From assembly GCF_012927405.1 (NCBI RefSeq), contig NZ_JABBGM010000002.1, forward strand, positions 620,001-684,000: a stretch of 64,000 nucleotides of DNA, given 5' to 3'. The position numbers were made by a program, and so were the translations under genes. Source of the DNA: Novosphingobium olei. GTDB taxonomy: Bacteria; Pseudomonadota; Alphaproteobacteria; Sphingomonadales; Sphingomonadaceae. Positions within the stretch are counted from its first letter, which is position 1. Each line of letters starts with the position of its first letter. Under the pieces are notes generated by a model that ran no database searches, was not told the origin of the DNA, and worked only from the letters and a program-made list of their open reading frames with translations. Positions 53,633 to 62,231 of the stretch are shown one piece after another.

Positions 53633-53992
53633 CTATTGCGAAACGCCGAGCGTTGCGAGTGCTTGTTCCAGATCGCGGCAAAGATAAGGCTTGGACAGAA
53701 ATATCGAGCCGGCGACCGGTTTCGTTTCGTTGCCAGCGTACCCGCTTACGTAAATGACGCCGATCTGGGGGCGCATTTCACGGGTAAGGCGAGCCAATTC
53801 CCATCCATCGATGGCCCCGGGCGTTCGAATGTCGGTCAGCAGACAGTGGAGTGGCGTGCCCGATGATATGATGGTCCAGGCTTCCTCACAGGTGTTCGCG
53901 GCAATCACATCAAACCCGAGATCTTCCAGATCGGCCTGAGTCATTGCCCGCAGCAGTGGCTCATCCTCAACCAGACAGATTGTAGATGCCAT
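53633..53992 (-). CDS. Single-domain response regulator
   Basis: 119 residues: a stand-alone receiver domain. Seen: VEDEPLL (acidic pocket), the phospho-acceptor Asp in LLTDIRTPG, a Ser in VSGYAG and the Lys in FLSKPY. No output domain. Its start overlaps the end of the sensor kinase by 26 nt, so the kinase and this receiver are a cognate pair. It probably passes phosphate on or acts by protein contact. Confidence 0.9.
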   Translation of the reverse strand: MASTICLVEDEPLLRAMTQADLEDLGFDVIAANTCEEAWTIISSGTPLHCLLTDIRTPGAIDGWELARLTREMRPQIGVIYVSGYAGNETKPVAGSIFLSKPYLCRDLEQALATLGVSQ

Positions 53993-55118
53993 CAGTTCCC
54001 CCGTCAGTCGGCATAAACAGGCGCACCGTCGTTCCGGTTCCCGGACTGGTTTCGATTTCGAGGCGGCCGCCCATCTGCTCGACGGAGCCGAACACCTGGC
54101 TCAGTCCAAGCCCCGTCCCCTTGCCAACTTCCTTGGTGGTGAAAAAGGGTTCCATCGCCCTTTCCAGTGTGGCGGAATCCATTCCGCAGCCGGTGTCGGC
54201 CACGCGTATCTCCACCAGCGCAGGAGCGGCAAGTCGCGTGCCGATGGTGATGGTGCCGCTCACGTCGATGGCATCGCGAGCGTTCAGGCCCAGGTTCAGC
54301 AGCGCCATTTCGAGCTGCGAGGCGTCGACAAGGCAGGGCGGCAGATCGTCGGCAAGATCGAGCGCCACTTCGATACGCGGACCCACGGTCTCGTCCAGCA
54401 GGTCGGCGGATGCACGGGCGATGGCGTTGATGTCGTGCGGCTGGCGCTGCAGGGGCTGCTGGCGGGTGAAGGCGAGCAGTTGATGCGTGAGCCTGGCCGC
54501 CCTCTCCGCGCCCTGTAAGGCGTTACCGATGGCCTTTTCGCCTTCCGGGGTTCCCGTTCCCTTGCGCTGGGCGCGATCGATGTTGCCGATGATCACGCCC
54601 AGGAGGTTGTTGAAATCGTGCGCGATGCCACCGGCCAGTTGGCCGATCGCCTGCATCTTCTGCGACTGGCGCAGCATTTCCTCGGCCCGCGCGCGTTCCA
54701 GCACTTCCTGCCGAAGCGCCTCGTTCACGCGCTCAAGCTGGGCGGGCGAAGGGATCGCGACAAGATTGGGCAACAGCCGCAGCAGGAGAAGCGCCGTGAC
54801 CAGTGATGCCATTGCGGTCACGACCTTGACCAGCGCCTCCCAGCCGTAAGCAGGGATCCACAGCGTCACGATCGAAAGAATGTGCGTCATCCCGCAGGCC
54901 AGGATGAAGAGCCCGAAAGCTGCTAGCATCCAGCCGAACTTGATATCGCGCCGCATGGCGAGCAGCCGGAACAGCAGGATCGGTATTGAAAAATAGCAGG
55001 CAGCGATGACGGCGTCGGCTGCGACATGGGTCCAGATTAACGCGGGATCCCAGAGCAGGCAGTAACCGTGCGGTGCCAAGCCTCTCACCGCAAGGAAAGA
55101 TTGTAGGTATTCCAGCAC
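53967..55118 (-). CDS. Sensor histidine kinase with an ethylene-receptor-like (ETR1-type) membrane domain
   Basis: About 383 residues from the GTG at 55118, which lies behind GGAGAGAG; an ATG 18 nt upstream is the alternative. Three hydrophobic segments cover ~28-118. Positions D35, Y42, I45, P46, I72, C75 and H79 match ETR1 D25, Y32, I35, P36, I62, C65 and H69, and the motifs ADAVIAACYFSIP and FILACGMTHIL align with the plant sequence. In ETR1 the Cys and His hold the copper that binds ethylene. A short coiled-coil linker leads to a HisKA helix (GIAHDFNNLL, H167) and an ATPase domain (N-box LGLNARDA, DTGCGM, GTGLGLSQV). Ligand unproven: ethylene, copper or another small molecule. Confidence 0.88.
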   Translation of the reverse strand: MLEYLQSFLAVRGLAPHGYCLLWDPALIWTHVAADAVIAACYFSIPILLFRLLAMRRDIKFGWMLAAFGLFILACGMTHILSIVTLWIPAYGWEALVKVVTAMASLVTALLLLRLLPNLVAIPSPAQLERVNEALRQEVLERARAEEMLRQSQKMQAIGQLAGGIAHDFNNLLGVIIGNIDRAQRKGTGTPEGEKAIGNALQGAERAARLTHQLLAFTRQQPLQRQPHDINAIARASADLLDETVGPRIEVALDLADDLPPCLVDASQLEMALLNLGLNARDAIDVSGTITIGTRLAAPALVEIRVADTGCGMDSATLERAMEPFFTTKEVGKGTGLGLSQVFGSVEQMGGRLEIETSPGTGTTVRLFMPTDGGTDGIYNLSG

Positions 55119-55422
55119 GTTACTCTCTCCGTCCATGCGGCGAAGGCGATGGACCCGAGTCCGATGCGTACGCGAGTTTTGGAAAGGAATCGATGCCTTT
55201 GGGGGGCAATCGGCAGGATAGCCCGGACAAGAACGGCAAGTCTGCCAATCGCCCATAACCCTCGCCGGGAGCGAGCAAGGGCGCCCGGATGGGTTTGATT
55301 TTCCCTTTCCTACACACCGCTTCGTTGTTCTGCTTCGGGCGCACTTGGAGCGACACACGGGTGCGGCAAATATCGCGACCGATACGCTCGGTCGTGAACG
55401 CTGGCAGATAGGATGGCCGCCG

Positions 55423-55749
55423 ATGTTTAGCCTTTTGAGCCTCGCGCGTTATCGCACCTCCATCTTGTTGATGGTGTGCCTTGTGCTTGCGGTCGCGTTG
55501 TCCATCGGGCTGCAGCATTCGATCCGCCGCGCCGTGAAGGATGATCGCGCACAATCGGCCGCGAGAGTCCTAGAGCAGGGCAAGCGCGCGGACGATGCGG
55601 CGGGCATCGTTTCCGCGTCCCGAGCAGCCAGGATTCAGCAGGAGAACGAAGATGTACGGCAAGCTGCGGCAAGCGGTGATGATCCCCTTGGCGATGGCTT
55701 GCGCCGCCTGCGGGCAAGCGCGCATCGCGACGATCAAGCCGCCCGCTGA
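55423..55749 (+). CDS. Spanin-like inner-membrane protein (Rz-like)
   Basis: About 108 residues. A short N-terminus (MFSLLSLARYRTS) is followed by one transmembrane segment (ILLMVCLVLAVALSIGL) and a long polar helix in the periplasm (SARVLEQGKRADDAAGIV and IQQENEDVRQAAASGDDP, then LGDGLRRLRA). This resembles Rz-type inner-membrane spanins, which pair with an outer-membrane lipoprotein. A second gene of that kind starts inside it in another frame. AGGA lies 10 nt before the ATG. The identity is inferred from topology, the tail pattern and the overlap, not from a database match. Confidence 0.65.
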   Translation: MFSLLSLARYRTSILLMVCLVLAVALSIGLQHSIRRAVKDDRAQSAARVLEQGKRADDAAGIVSASRAARIQQENEDVRQAAASGDDPLGDGLRRLRASAHRDDQAAR

Positions 55750-55915
55750 TCTTCTCGCCTGCGCGAACGAGCCCGTGGCACCCGATCTGCCCGGACACGA
55801 TCAGCAGGCCAGACGGGACGCGATGACACTGGAATACATCTTGTCGCTGCGCTCGGCCTGGGGCGATTGCCACAGCAAGCTGTCAGGCATCGCGGCCTGG
55901 TCATCGTCGCAATGA
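55652..55915 (+). CDS. Spanin-like lipoprotein (Rz1-like) overlapping the previous gene
   Basis: 87 residues in the +1 frame relative to the Rz-like gene, overlapping it by 98 nt. The ATG follows AGGAG. An N-terminal hydrophobic stretch ends in AMACAACGQ, a weak lipobox with two candidate Cys. The mature part has PPADLLACANEPVAPDLPG and ends with TLEYILSLRSAWGDCHSKL, a Pro/Cys pattern typical of Rz1-like outer-membrane spanins in phages of this group. The nested, overlapping layout is characteristic of Rz/Rz1. No other phage genes are adjacent, so it may be a prophage remnant, or a domesticated lysis unit. Confidence 0.65.
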   Translation: MYGKLRQAVMIPLAMACAACGQARIATIKPPADLLACANEPVAPDLPGHDQQARRDAMTLEYILSLRSAWGDCHSKLSGIAAWSSSQ

Positions 55916-56000
55916 GCATGGGAAAAGGCGATCACAGCATGATCGCGCAGGGCGCACGAGAACTTAAGTTTCAGCTCTCGGCCAGCTTTCCGGATGGAAA

Positions 56001-56075
56001 TGGCTCCCTGAGTAGGATTCGAACCTACGGCCGCTCGATTAACAGTCGAGAGCTCTACCGCTGAGCTATCAGGGA
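56001..56075 (-). tRNA. tRNA-Asn (anticodon GTT)
   Basis: 75 nt on the minus strand including an encoded CCA. The 7-bp acceptor stem TCCCTGA/TCAGGGA, D loop AGCGGTA, anticodon loop CTGTTAA (GTT for asparagine) and T loop GGTTCGAATCC are all present. Discriminator base is G. It lies beside the spanin-like pair; tRNA genes are common integration sites, but no direct repeat of its 3' end was noticed nearby. Confidence 0.97.
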
Positions 56076-56153
56076 GCAGCCCCGGTTGCCCGGGGCAGGT
56101 GGGCGCTAATAACAGGCGATTCCGGTTTGGCAAGCGCCTGATGCGATGTTTTT

Positions 56154-56933
56154 TCAGACCATGAACTGCTCGGCGAAAATGCGCTCCTCGAGGCTCTGGC
56201 CGCGATCGAACAGGAGCGTCAGCCGATTGTCGGGGGCGGCGACCACGCGCACTTCGCTGACATCACGCACTTCGCGCTGATCGGCAACAACCGACACAGG
56301 ACGCTTCACGGATTCGCGGGCGCGGAACACGATCTCGTAAGTTTCCGGCAGGATCGCGCCGCGCCAGCGTCGGGGCCGAAACGGACTAATCGGGGTCAGC
56401 GCCAGCATGTTGGAGCCGAGCGGCAGGATCGGGCCGTTTGCCGAGAGGTTGTAGGCGGTCGAACCGGCGGGTGTTGCCACCAGTACGCCGTCGCAGGCGA
56501 GTTCGGGAATGCGCACCTTGCCGTTGACCGAAACCTCGAGCTTCGCGGTCTGGCGCGTTTCACGCAGCAGCGAAACTTCGTTGATCGCCCATGAAGTTGC
56601 TGTTTCGCCGGTGTTCGTCGTCGCCTCCATGCGCAACGGCGCGACGGCGATCGCCCGCGCCTTCGCAACCCGCTCGGCGATGCCGCGGCTGGACTTGTGC
56701 TTGTTCATCAGGAACCCGACGGTACCGAGGTTTAGCCCGAACACGGGAATGTTGGGTCCTTGCTCGAGCATCTGGTGCAGCACCTGGAGCATGAAGCCGT
56801 CGCCGCCCAACGCCACGACCACATCGGCCTCTGCGGGCGAAACCCAGTCGTGCAGCTTGCTCAGGGCTTCCTCGGCCTCCTGCGCCCTGTCGGTGGGCGA
56901 AGCGAGCAGCGCGAGGCGCTGGCTTTCGGGCAT
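56154..56933 (-). CDS. nadK: NAD kinase
   Basis: 259 residues. It phosphorylates NAD to NADP in the cytosol. Seen: VVVALGGDGFMLQVLH (GGDG, catalytic), PVFGLNLGTVGFLMN, NEVSLLRE, and CDGVLVATPAGSTAYNLSANGPI. The start at 56933 (MPESQR) gives the usual short alphaproteobacterial length. The frame remains open upstream but is not conserved. It is divergent from the EAL-domain gene. Confidence 0.95.
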   Translation of the reverse strand: MPESQRLALLASPTDRAQEAEEALSKLHDWVSPAEADVVVALGGDGFMLQVLHQMLEQGPNIPVFGLNLGTVGFLMNKHKSSRGIAERVAKARAIAVAPLRMEATTNTGETATSWAINEVSLLRETRQTAKLEVSVNGKVRIPELACDGVLVATPAGSTAYNLSANGPILPLGSNMLALTPISPFRPRRWRGAILPETYEIVFRARESVKRPVSVVADQREVRDVSEVRVVAAPDNRLTLLFDRGQSLEERIFAEQFMV

Positions 56934-57047
56934 TGGTCGATCGTCCCTGTCTGTCGCAATTTCCGGCGGGTGATATGGAGCGCGCCAAACTGGTGCAATG
57001 CCAAAACAGCGAGTTGGTGATTTCAAGCAATTCTTCGCTTATGCGCA

Positions 57048-58334
57048 GTGGCGATGAAACGGGCTCTGGCTGAATCCGAACGAGACGTCCTGACCGGCTT
57101 GCCGGGGGCTGCAGGCGCGCGCGACTGGCTCGATGCAGCGGGCCGCGATGGTTTCGTCCAGGCGATGCAGGTCAGCCTGCAGCGGCTCCAGACCGTCAAT
57201 CTCGCCTATGGTATGAGCGGTGGCGATCTCGCGCTGGTCGAAGTGGCGCAGCGCATGGCCGATTTCGCTCTGGAGGAACTTGGGCCCGAAGCGCTCGTCG
57301 CTCGCAGCGGCGGCGCGGAGTTCATCATCGCCTCGCCCCTGCCGTTGAGCAGGGCGCGCTGGCACTGGCTGGCCGAAGCGCTGGGGCAGGCAATCAGCCG
57401 GCCGATGACGCTCGATGGCGAAGCAATACGATTGCAGCCGCGCACGGCCCTGATCCGCGGCCTGACGGGCGAGGGCGGGGCCGACCTGCTCGACCGGCTC
57501 GATCAGGCGAGCCTGGAACTGCTGCGTTCGCCTGCGCGCCGCATCCTCTGGGCCGATGGCAGCCATCCGGCGCGAGGCCAGAGCGCGGCCAGCCTCGAGG
57601 CCGAGCTCATCGGTGCGCTCCACCGCGACGAGATCACGGTGCTGTTCCAACCGCAGTTCGATGTCGCAAGCGGGGCGCTGCATGGCGCCGAGGCTCTGGC
57701 GCGCTGGGAGCATCCCAAGTTTGGCCGGATCGGAGCCGAAACCCTTTTTGCGGTGGCGGAGCGCGGTGATCTCGTCACCCAGCTGACCGAGCATGTGGCG
57801 CAACGTGCGCTCGCTGCCGCGCTGACCTGGCCGAATACCTTGCGTCTTTCGCTCAACGTCACGGCCGAGGATTTCGCGCTCGGCCGCTTCGCCGAGACGA
57901 TGGGTGCGCTGATTCGTAATTCCGGTTTCGCGCCTGACAGGCTCACGCTGGAAATCACCGAGCGTACCCTGATTGCCGATTTCGAGGATTGCGCCACGGC
58001 CATCGCCGATCTTGCCGAAGACGGCGTTCGGGTCGCACTCGATGATTTCGGTACCGGCTTTTCCAACTTCCGCGCCTTGAAGGCACTGCCGATCGACGCG
58101 CTCAAGCTCGACCGGTCGCTGGTCAAGGACATCGCACGGGATCGCCGGGACCGGGCCATCGTGTCGGCGATGATCGCGATGGCTCGCGCGCTCGACATGA
58201 AGATCGTGGCCGAAGGAGTCGAAACCGAAGCGCAGCTCGGCGTGCTGCGTGAGGAAGGCTGCGACATCTTCCAGGGCTTCCTGCGTGCAGGGCCGGTCGC
58301 CGCCCAGGACGTGACCGTGCTGGCCGAGCTCTAG
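57048..58334 (+). CDS. EAL-domain c-di-GMP phosphodiesterase with a degenerate GGDEF domain
   Basis: About 428 residues. The first half is a GGDEF fold whose active motif reads SGGAEF instead of GGDEF and so should not cyclise. The second half is an EAL domain with GAEALARWEHP (catalytic Glu in EAL), LNVTAEDF, EITERTL, LDDFGTGFSNF (Asp-Asp metal pair) and IVAEGVETE (Glu), all intact. It degrades c-di-GMP to pGpG. No membrane segment is seen. The start may be GTG 57048 or ATG 57054. Its stop codon overlaps the mfd stop (58331-58334). A second c-di-GMP protein with a damaged GGDEF motif lies at 8650-9780. Confidence 0.9.
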   Translation: MAMKRALAESERDVLTGLPGAAGARDWLDAAGRDGFVQAMQVSLQRLQTVNLAYGMSGGDLALVEVAQRMADFALEELGPEALVARSGGAEFIIASPLPLSRARWHWLAEALGQAISRPMTLDGEAIRLQPRTALIRGLTGEGGADLLDRLDQASLELLRSPARRILWADGSHPARGQSAASLEAELIGALHRDEITVLFQPQFDVASGALHGAEALARWEHPKFGRIGAETLFAVAERGDLVTQLTEHVAQRALAAALTWPNTLRLSLNVTAEDFALGRFAETMGALIRNSGFAPDRLTLEITERTLIADFEDCATAIADLAEDGVRVALDDFGTGFSNFRALKALPIDALKLDRSLVKDIARDRRDRAIVSAMIAMARALDMKIVAEGVETEAQLGVLREEGCDIFQGFLRAGPVAAQDVTVLAEL

Positions 58335-61300
58335 GCCGCCTTCTTCGTCGCGCGCCGTGCGATTGCCGACAGGCCCTTGGTCAGCTGGACCAGGCCGTTG
58401 AGACGGCTCTCCGGATTTCCCCATGCGCGCTGGATGACGAGCTTGTTGTCCGGGCGCAGCTTGGCGACGCCGTTCAGACGTTCGACATAGCCGATCAGCC
58501 CCATCGGATCGGGGAAGTCGTCGTTGTGGAACGAGACAAGTGCACCCTTGGCGCCGACATCGATCTTGGCGATGCGCGCCTCGATCGCCTGCCGCTTGAT
58601 CTCGATTAGCTTGAGCAGGTTCTGCGTCGGGCCGGGGAGGGGGCCGAAACGGTCGATCATCTCGGCCGCCAGAGCCTCGACCGCGTCTGCGCCTTCAGCA
58701 TCGTTCATGCGACGATAGAGCGCCATGCGCACGGCAAGGTCGGGCACATAATCCTCAGGGATAAGGATCGGCGCATCGACGGTGATCTGGGGGCTGAGCG
58801 TGTCCCGTTCCTTCATCGCCGCAAGGTCGCCCGCCTTCGCGGCCAGAATCGCGTCCTCGAGCATCGACTGGTAAAGTTCGAAGCCGACTTCCTTGATATG
58901 GCCCGACTGTTCGTCGCCCAGCAGGTTGCCTGCGCCGCGCAAGTCGAGGTCGTGCGTGGCCAGCTGGAATCCCGCGCCCAGTGAGTCGAGATCGCCCAGG
59001 ACCTTCAATCGCTTCTCGGCGATTTCCGACAGTGCCTGGTCTTCCGGGAAGGTGAGATAGGCATATGCGCGCAGCTTGCCACGGCCCACGCGCCCGCGCA
59101 GCTGGTACAGCTGGGCCAGACCGAACCGCTCGGCGCGGTGCAGGATGATCGTGTTCGCGCTGGGAATATCGATCCCGCTTTCGACGATCGTGGTCGAAAG
59201 CAGCACTTCGTATTTCTTCTCGTAGAAGGCGCCCATGCGGTCCTCGACCTCGGTCGGGGTCATCTGGCCGTGCGCGGTCACGAAGCGGACCTCGGGCACG
59301 TTCAGGCGCAGCCATTCCTCCAGCTCGGGCATGTCGGCGATGCGTGGCACCACAATGAAGCTCTGCCCGCCGCGCTGGTGCTCGCGCATCAGCGCCTCGC
59401 GCATCACGACATCGTCCCAAGGCATGACGTAGGTGCGCACGGCGAGGCGGTCGACCGGTGGTGTCTGGATCGTGGAAAGCTCGCGAAGGCCCGACATCGC
59501 CATCTGCAGCGTGCGCGGGATCGGCGTTGCGGTGAGGGTGAGGACATGGACGTCCGCCTTCAGTTCCTTCAGCTTTTCCTTGTGCGTAACCCCAAAGCGC
59601 TGTTCCTCGTCGACGATGACCAGGCCAAGGCGCTTGAACTCGATCGATTTCGACAGCAGCGCATGCGTGCCGATGACGATGTCCATCGTCCCGTCGGCAA
59701 GGCCCGCCTTGGTCGTCGCCGCTTCCTTGGCGGGCACAAGGCGCGAAAGGCGTCCGATGTTGAGCGGGAAGCCGTTGAACCGTTCGACGAAGCCCGCGTA
59801 GTGCTGCCGCGCCAGCAGCGTCGTCGGCGCGATCACGGCGACCTGCTTGCCGGCCATCGCTGCGACGAACGCCGCGCGCAGGGCCACCTCGGTCTTCCCG
59901 AAGCCGACATCGCCGCAGACCAGCCGGTCCATCGGCTTGCCCTCGGCCATGTCGCCCAGCACGTCCTCGATGGCGCGCTCCTGGTCCTCCGTCTCGTCCC
60001 AGGGGAAGCGGTCGACGAACGGGCCGAAACTGGCCGGATCGGCGGCAAGGACATCGGCTTGCCGCAGCGCGCGTTGCGCCGCAGTGGCCATCAGGCCGCC
60101 CGCCATCTCCAGAATGCGCTCGCGCATCCGCGCCTTGCGCCGCTGCCAGGCCTCGCCGCCCAGCTTGTCGAGCGCGACGCCGTCGTTCTCTGCGCCGTAG
60201 CGCGAGAGGACGTCGAGGTTTTCGACCGGGATGTAGAGCTTGTCGCCGCCAGCGTATTCGAGCTGGACGCAATCGTGCGGGGAATCGCCGACACCTACAG
60301 CCTCGAGCCCCAAGTACCGGCCGATCCCGTGCTCCATGTGCACGACGAGATCGCCCGGATTGAGCGCGGACAGTTCGGCTAGGAAGGCGTCGGCGTCCTT
60401 GCGCTTCTTTTTGCGGCGGACGAGCCGGTCGCCAAGGATGTCCTGCTCGGTCAGCAGCTCCAGTTCGGCGTTGGCGAACCCCTGCTCCAGCGGCAGGACC
60501 ACCGCAACCGGCTTGCCCTTGGCCGCAATCCCGAGCGCTTCCTGCCACGTGTCGGCTAGTGCCAGCGGACCCTTGCCAGCATCGCCGAGAATCGATGAAA
60601 GCCGCGCGCGAGACCCGGTGGTGTAGGCGGCGACGATCGGCTTGAGACCGCGCGTGCTCAAGGCGGCAAGATGCTTGACCGCCGCTTCGTAGACGTTGGC
60701 GCCCTGCGCGCGCTCGGGGGTAAAATCGCGGCTGCTCGAAAAGCCGAAGTCGACGGTCTGCTTCGAATCCGGTTCGGCAAAGATTGTGGCACGATGCACC
60801 GGCCAACCGGCAAGCGCGCGCTCGAATTCCTCCCGCGCCAGGTAGAGCGCATTCTCGCTCAGTGGACGATAGCTTGCGCCCCCACGGCTGACGCTTTCAA
60901 TGCGCGCCTCATAATAATCGGCAATGTCGGAGAGCCGGGAATCCGCCGCCTTCAGCGCGGCGGCATCGATCACCACCAGGTCGTCATCGGCCGAAAGGTG
61001 ATCGAACAGCGTGACCAGACGGTCCTCGAAAAGAGGCAGCCAGTGCTCCATGCCCGCGAGGCGACGCCCGTCGCTCACCGCCTGGTAGAGCGGATCGCTG
61101 GTCGCATTGGCGCCGAACATCTCGCGATAGCGGCTGCGGAAGCGCTTGATGCTGTCTTCGTCGAGCAGCGCCTCGCTGGCCGGGATCAGCAGGTGCGTCT
61201 CGACCGGCTGAACCGAACGCTGCGTGCCCGGATCGAACAGGCGCAGGGTTTCAAGCTCGTCGCCAAAGAAGTCGAGCCGCAGGCCGTGATCGAGGCCGGT

Positions 61301-61819
61301 GGGATAGATGTCGAAGATCGAGCCGCGCACGGCATATTCGCCTGCATCGACCACCGTATCGGTACGGGTATAGCCTTGCCGCTGCAGCAGAGCGATCAGG
61401 CTTTCGCGGCCGATCTCTACGCCCGGCGTCAGAAGGCGCGTCGATTCCCGGATGCGGAAGGGCGTCAGCACGCGCTGCAGCACCGCGTTGATCGTCGTCA
61501 CCAGCAATTGCGGCCGATCACGCTTCTGTTGCAGCTTCTGCAGGGCGGCAAGCCGTCGCGCGCTGATCGACAGGGCGGGGCTTGCGCGGTCGAATGGCAG
61601 GCAATCCCACGCCGGGAAATCGAGAACGTCGAGTTCAGGGGCGAAGAAGGCGGCGCTTTCGACGATCGCGCGTGCGGCGCTGTCGTCCGGCGCGATGAAT
61701 ACCGCGCGGCCCTTTGCGGCGCGCGCAAGGTCGGCCAGCACCAGTGGCTGCGCGCCACGGGCGATGGAGGACAGGGTTAGCGGAGTCTTGGCCGAAAGGA
61801 CCTTGGCGATGTCGGACAT
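58331..61819 (-). CDS. mfd: Transcription-repair coupling factor Mfd
   Basis: 1162 residues. Mfd removes RNA polymerase stalled at lesions and recruits UvrA. Seen: a UvrB-like N-terminal region (RGSIFDIYPTGLDHGLRLDFFGDELET), the RNA-polymerase-interacting domain (NPGDLVVHMEHGIGRYLGLE), helicase motifs CGDVGFGKTEVALRAAF (Walker A), IVDEEQRFG (DEEQ), LTATPIPRTLQ, and LRGRVGRGKLRAYAYL, and the C-terminal regulatory TRCF domain. Length normal. It follows sdhE on the minus strand and is convergent with the EAL gene, overlapping stops. Confidence 0.97.
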   Translation of the reverse strand: MSDIAKVLSAKTPLTLSSIARGAQPLVLADLARAAKGRAVFIAPDDSAARAIVESAAFFAPELDVLDFPAWDCLPFDRASPALSISARRLAALQKLQQKRDRPQLLVTTINAVLQRVLTPFRIRESTRLLTPGVEIGRESLIALLQRQGYTRTDTVVDAGEYAVRGSIFDIYPTGLDHGLRLDFFGDELETLRLFDPGTQRSVQPVETHLLIPASEALLDEDSIKRFRSRYREMFGANATSDPLYQAVSDGRRLAGMEHWLPLFEDRLVTLFDHLSADDDLVVIDAAALKAADSRLSDIADYYEARIESVSRGGASYRPLSENALYLAREEFERALAGWPVHRATIFAEPDSKQTVDFGFSSSRDFTPERAQGANVYEAAVKHLAALSTRGLKPIVAAYTTGSRARLSSILGDAGKGPLALADTWQEALGIAAKGKPVAVVLPLEQGFANAELELLTEQDILGDRLVRRKKKRKDADAFLAELSALNPGDLVVHMEHGIGRYLGLEAVGVGDSPHDCVQLEYAGGDKLYIPVENLDVLSRYGAENDGVALDKLGGEAWQRRKARMRERILEMAGGLMATAAQRALRQADVLAADPASFGPFVDRFPWDETEDQERAIEDVLGDMAEGKPMDRLVCGDVGFGKTEVALRAAFVAAMAGKQVAVIAPTTLLARQHYAGFVERFNGFPLNIGRLSRLVPAKEAATTKAGLADGTMDIVIGTHALLSKSIEFKRLGLVIVDEEQRFGVTHKEKLKELKADVHVLTLTATPIPRTLQMAMSGLRELSTIQTPPVDRLAVRTYVMPWDDVVMREALMREHQRGGQSFIVVPRIADMPELEEWLRLNVPEVRFVTAHGQMTPTEVEDRMGAFYEKKYEVLLSTTIVESGIDIPSANTIILHRAERFGLAQLYQLRGRVGRGKLRAYAYLTFPEDQALSEIAEKRLKVLGDLDSLGAGFQLATHDLDLRGAGNLLGDEQSGHIKEVGFELYQSMLEDAILAAKAGDLAAMKERDTLSPQITVDAPILIPEDYVPDLAVRMALYRRMNDAEGADAVEALAAEMIDRFGPLPGPTQNLLKLIEIKRQAIEARIAKIDVGAKGALVSFHNDDFPDPMGLIGYVERLNGVAKLRPDNKLVIQRAWGNPESRLNGLVQLTKGLSAIARRATKKAA

Positions 61820-61857
61820 TGGTCAGGAAATGCTCGCGCTGCGCGATGGCTCCCGCC

Positions 61858-62124
61858 TCAGCGCGGGATATCCACGTAATCGAGCTTGCGCATCGCGTCC
61901 ATCATCGTGCCCTGATACTCTTCCGGAACGGAGAGAGTGCCGAGCGCCCAGCCCATGATGTCGACGTCCTCTTCCTCGATCAACGTTTCGAACCAGGTGA
62001 CCTGCGCTTCGTCCCAGCCGGCGTGGAAGCGGTCGAAATAGCATCCGATCATGTAGTCGGCCTCGCGCGTACCCCGGTGCCAGGCGCGGAACTTGAGGCG
62101 GCGAAGTCGGTCGGGCTCGATCAT
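61858..62124 (-). CDS. sdhE: FAD assembly factor SdhE
   Basis: 88 residues. SdhE helps attach FAD covalently to succinate dehydrogenase SdhA. Seen: FRAWHRGTREADYMIGCYFD containing the RGTREADYM motif (family RGxxEND-like) and FETLIEEEDVDIMGW. The start at 62124 (MIEPDRL) gives the usual size; upstream codons are not conserved. It lies between mfd and recG, as in many alphaproteobacteria. Confidence 0.92.
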   Translation of the reverse strand: MIEPDRLRRLKFRAWHRGTREADYMIGCYFDRFHAGWDEAQVTWFETLIEEEDVDIMGWALGTLSVPEEYQGTMMDAMRKLDYVDIPR

Positions 62125-62231
62125 GGCAGGCGCGTTATTCCAAGCGCGCGGCATACTCAAGGGCAGCCAACGGGCAGGAGCCCCGTCACCGACCGCGAAC
62201 CTGCCCTTGGCAGGGCGGCTGCGTTCCGCTT

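Noticed and set aside
55136-56153. A complete prophage at tRNA-Asn
   Set aside because: Only the spanin-like pair is present; no integrase, capsid, or repeat of the tRNA 3' end was seen.
58331-58334. Overlap of the EAL and mfd stop codons
   Set aside because: A 4-nt convergent stop overlap (CTAG) is common in compact genomes and needs no special explanation.
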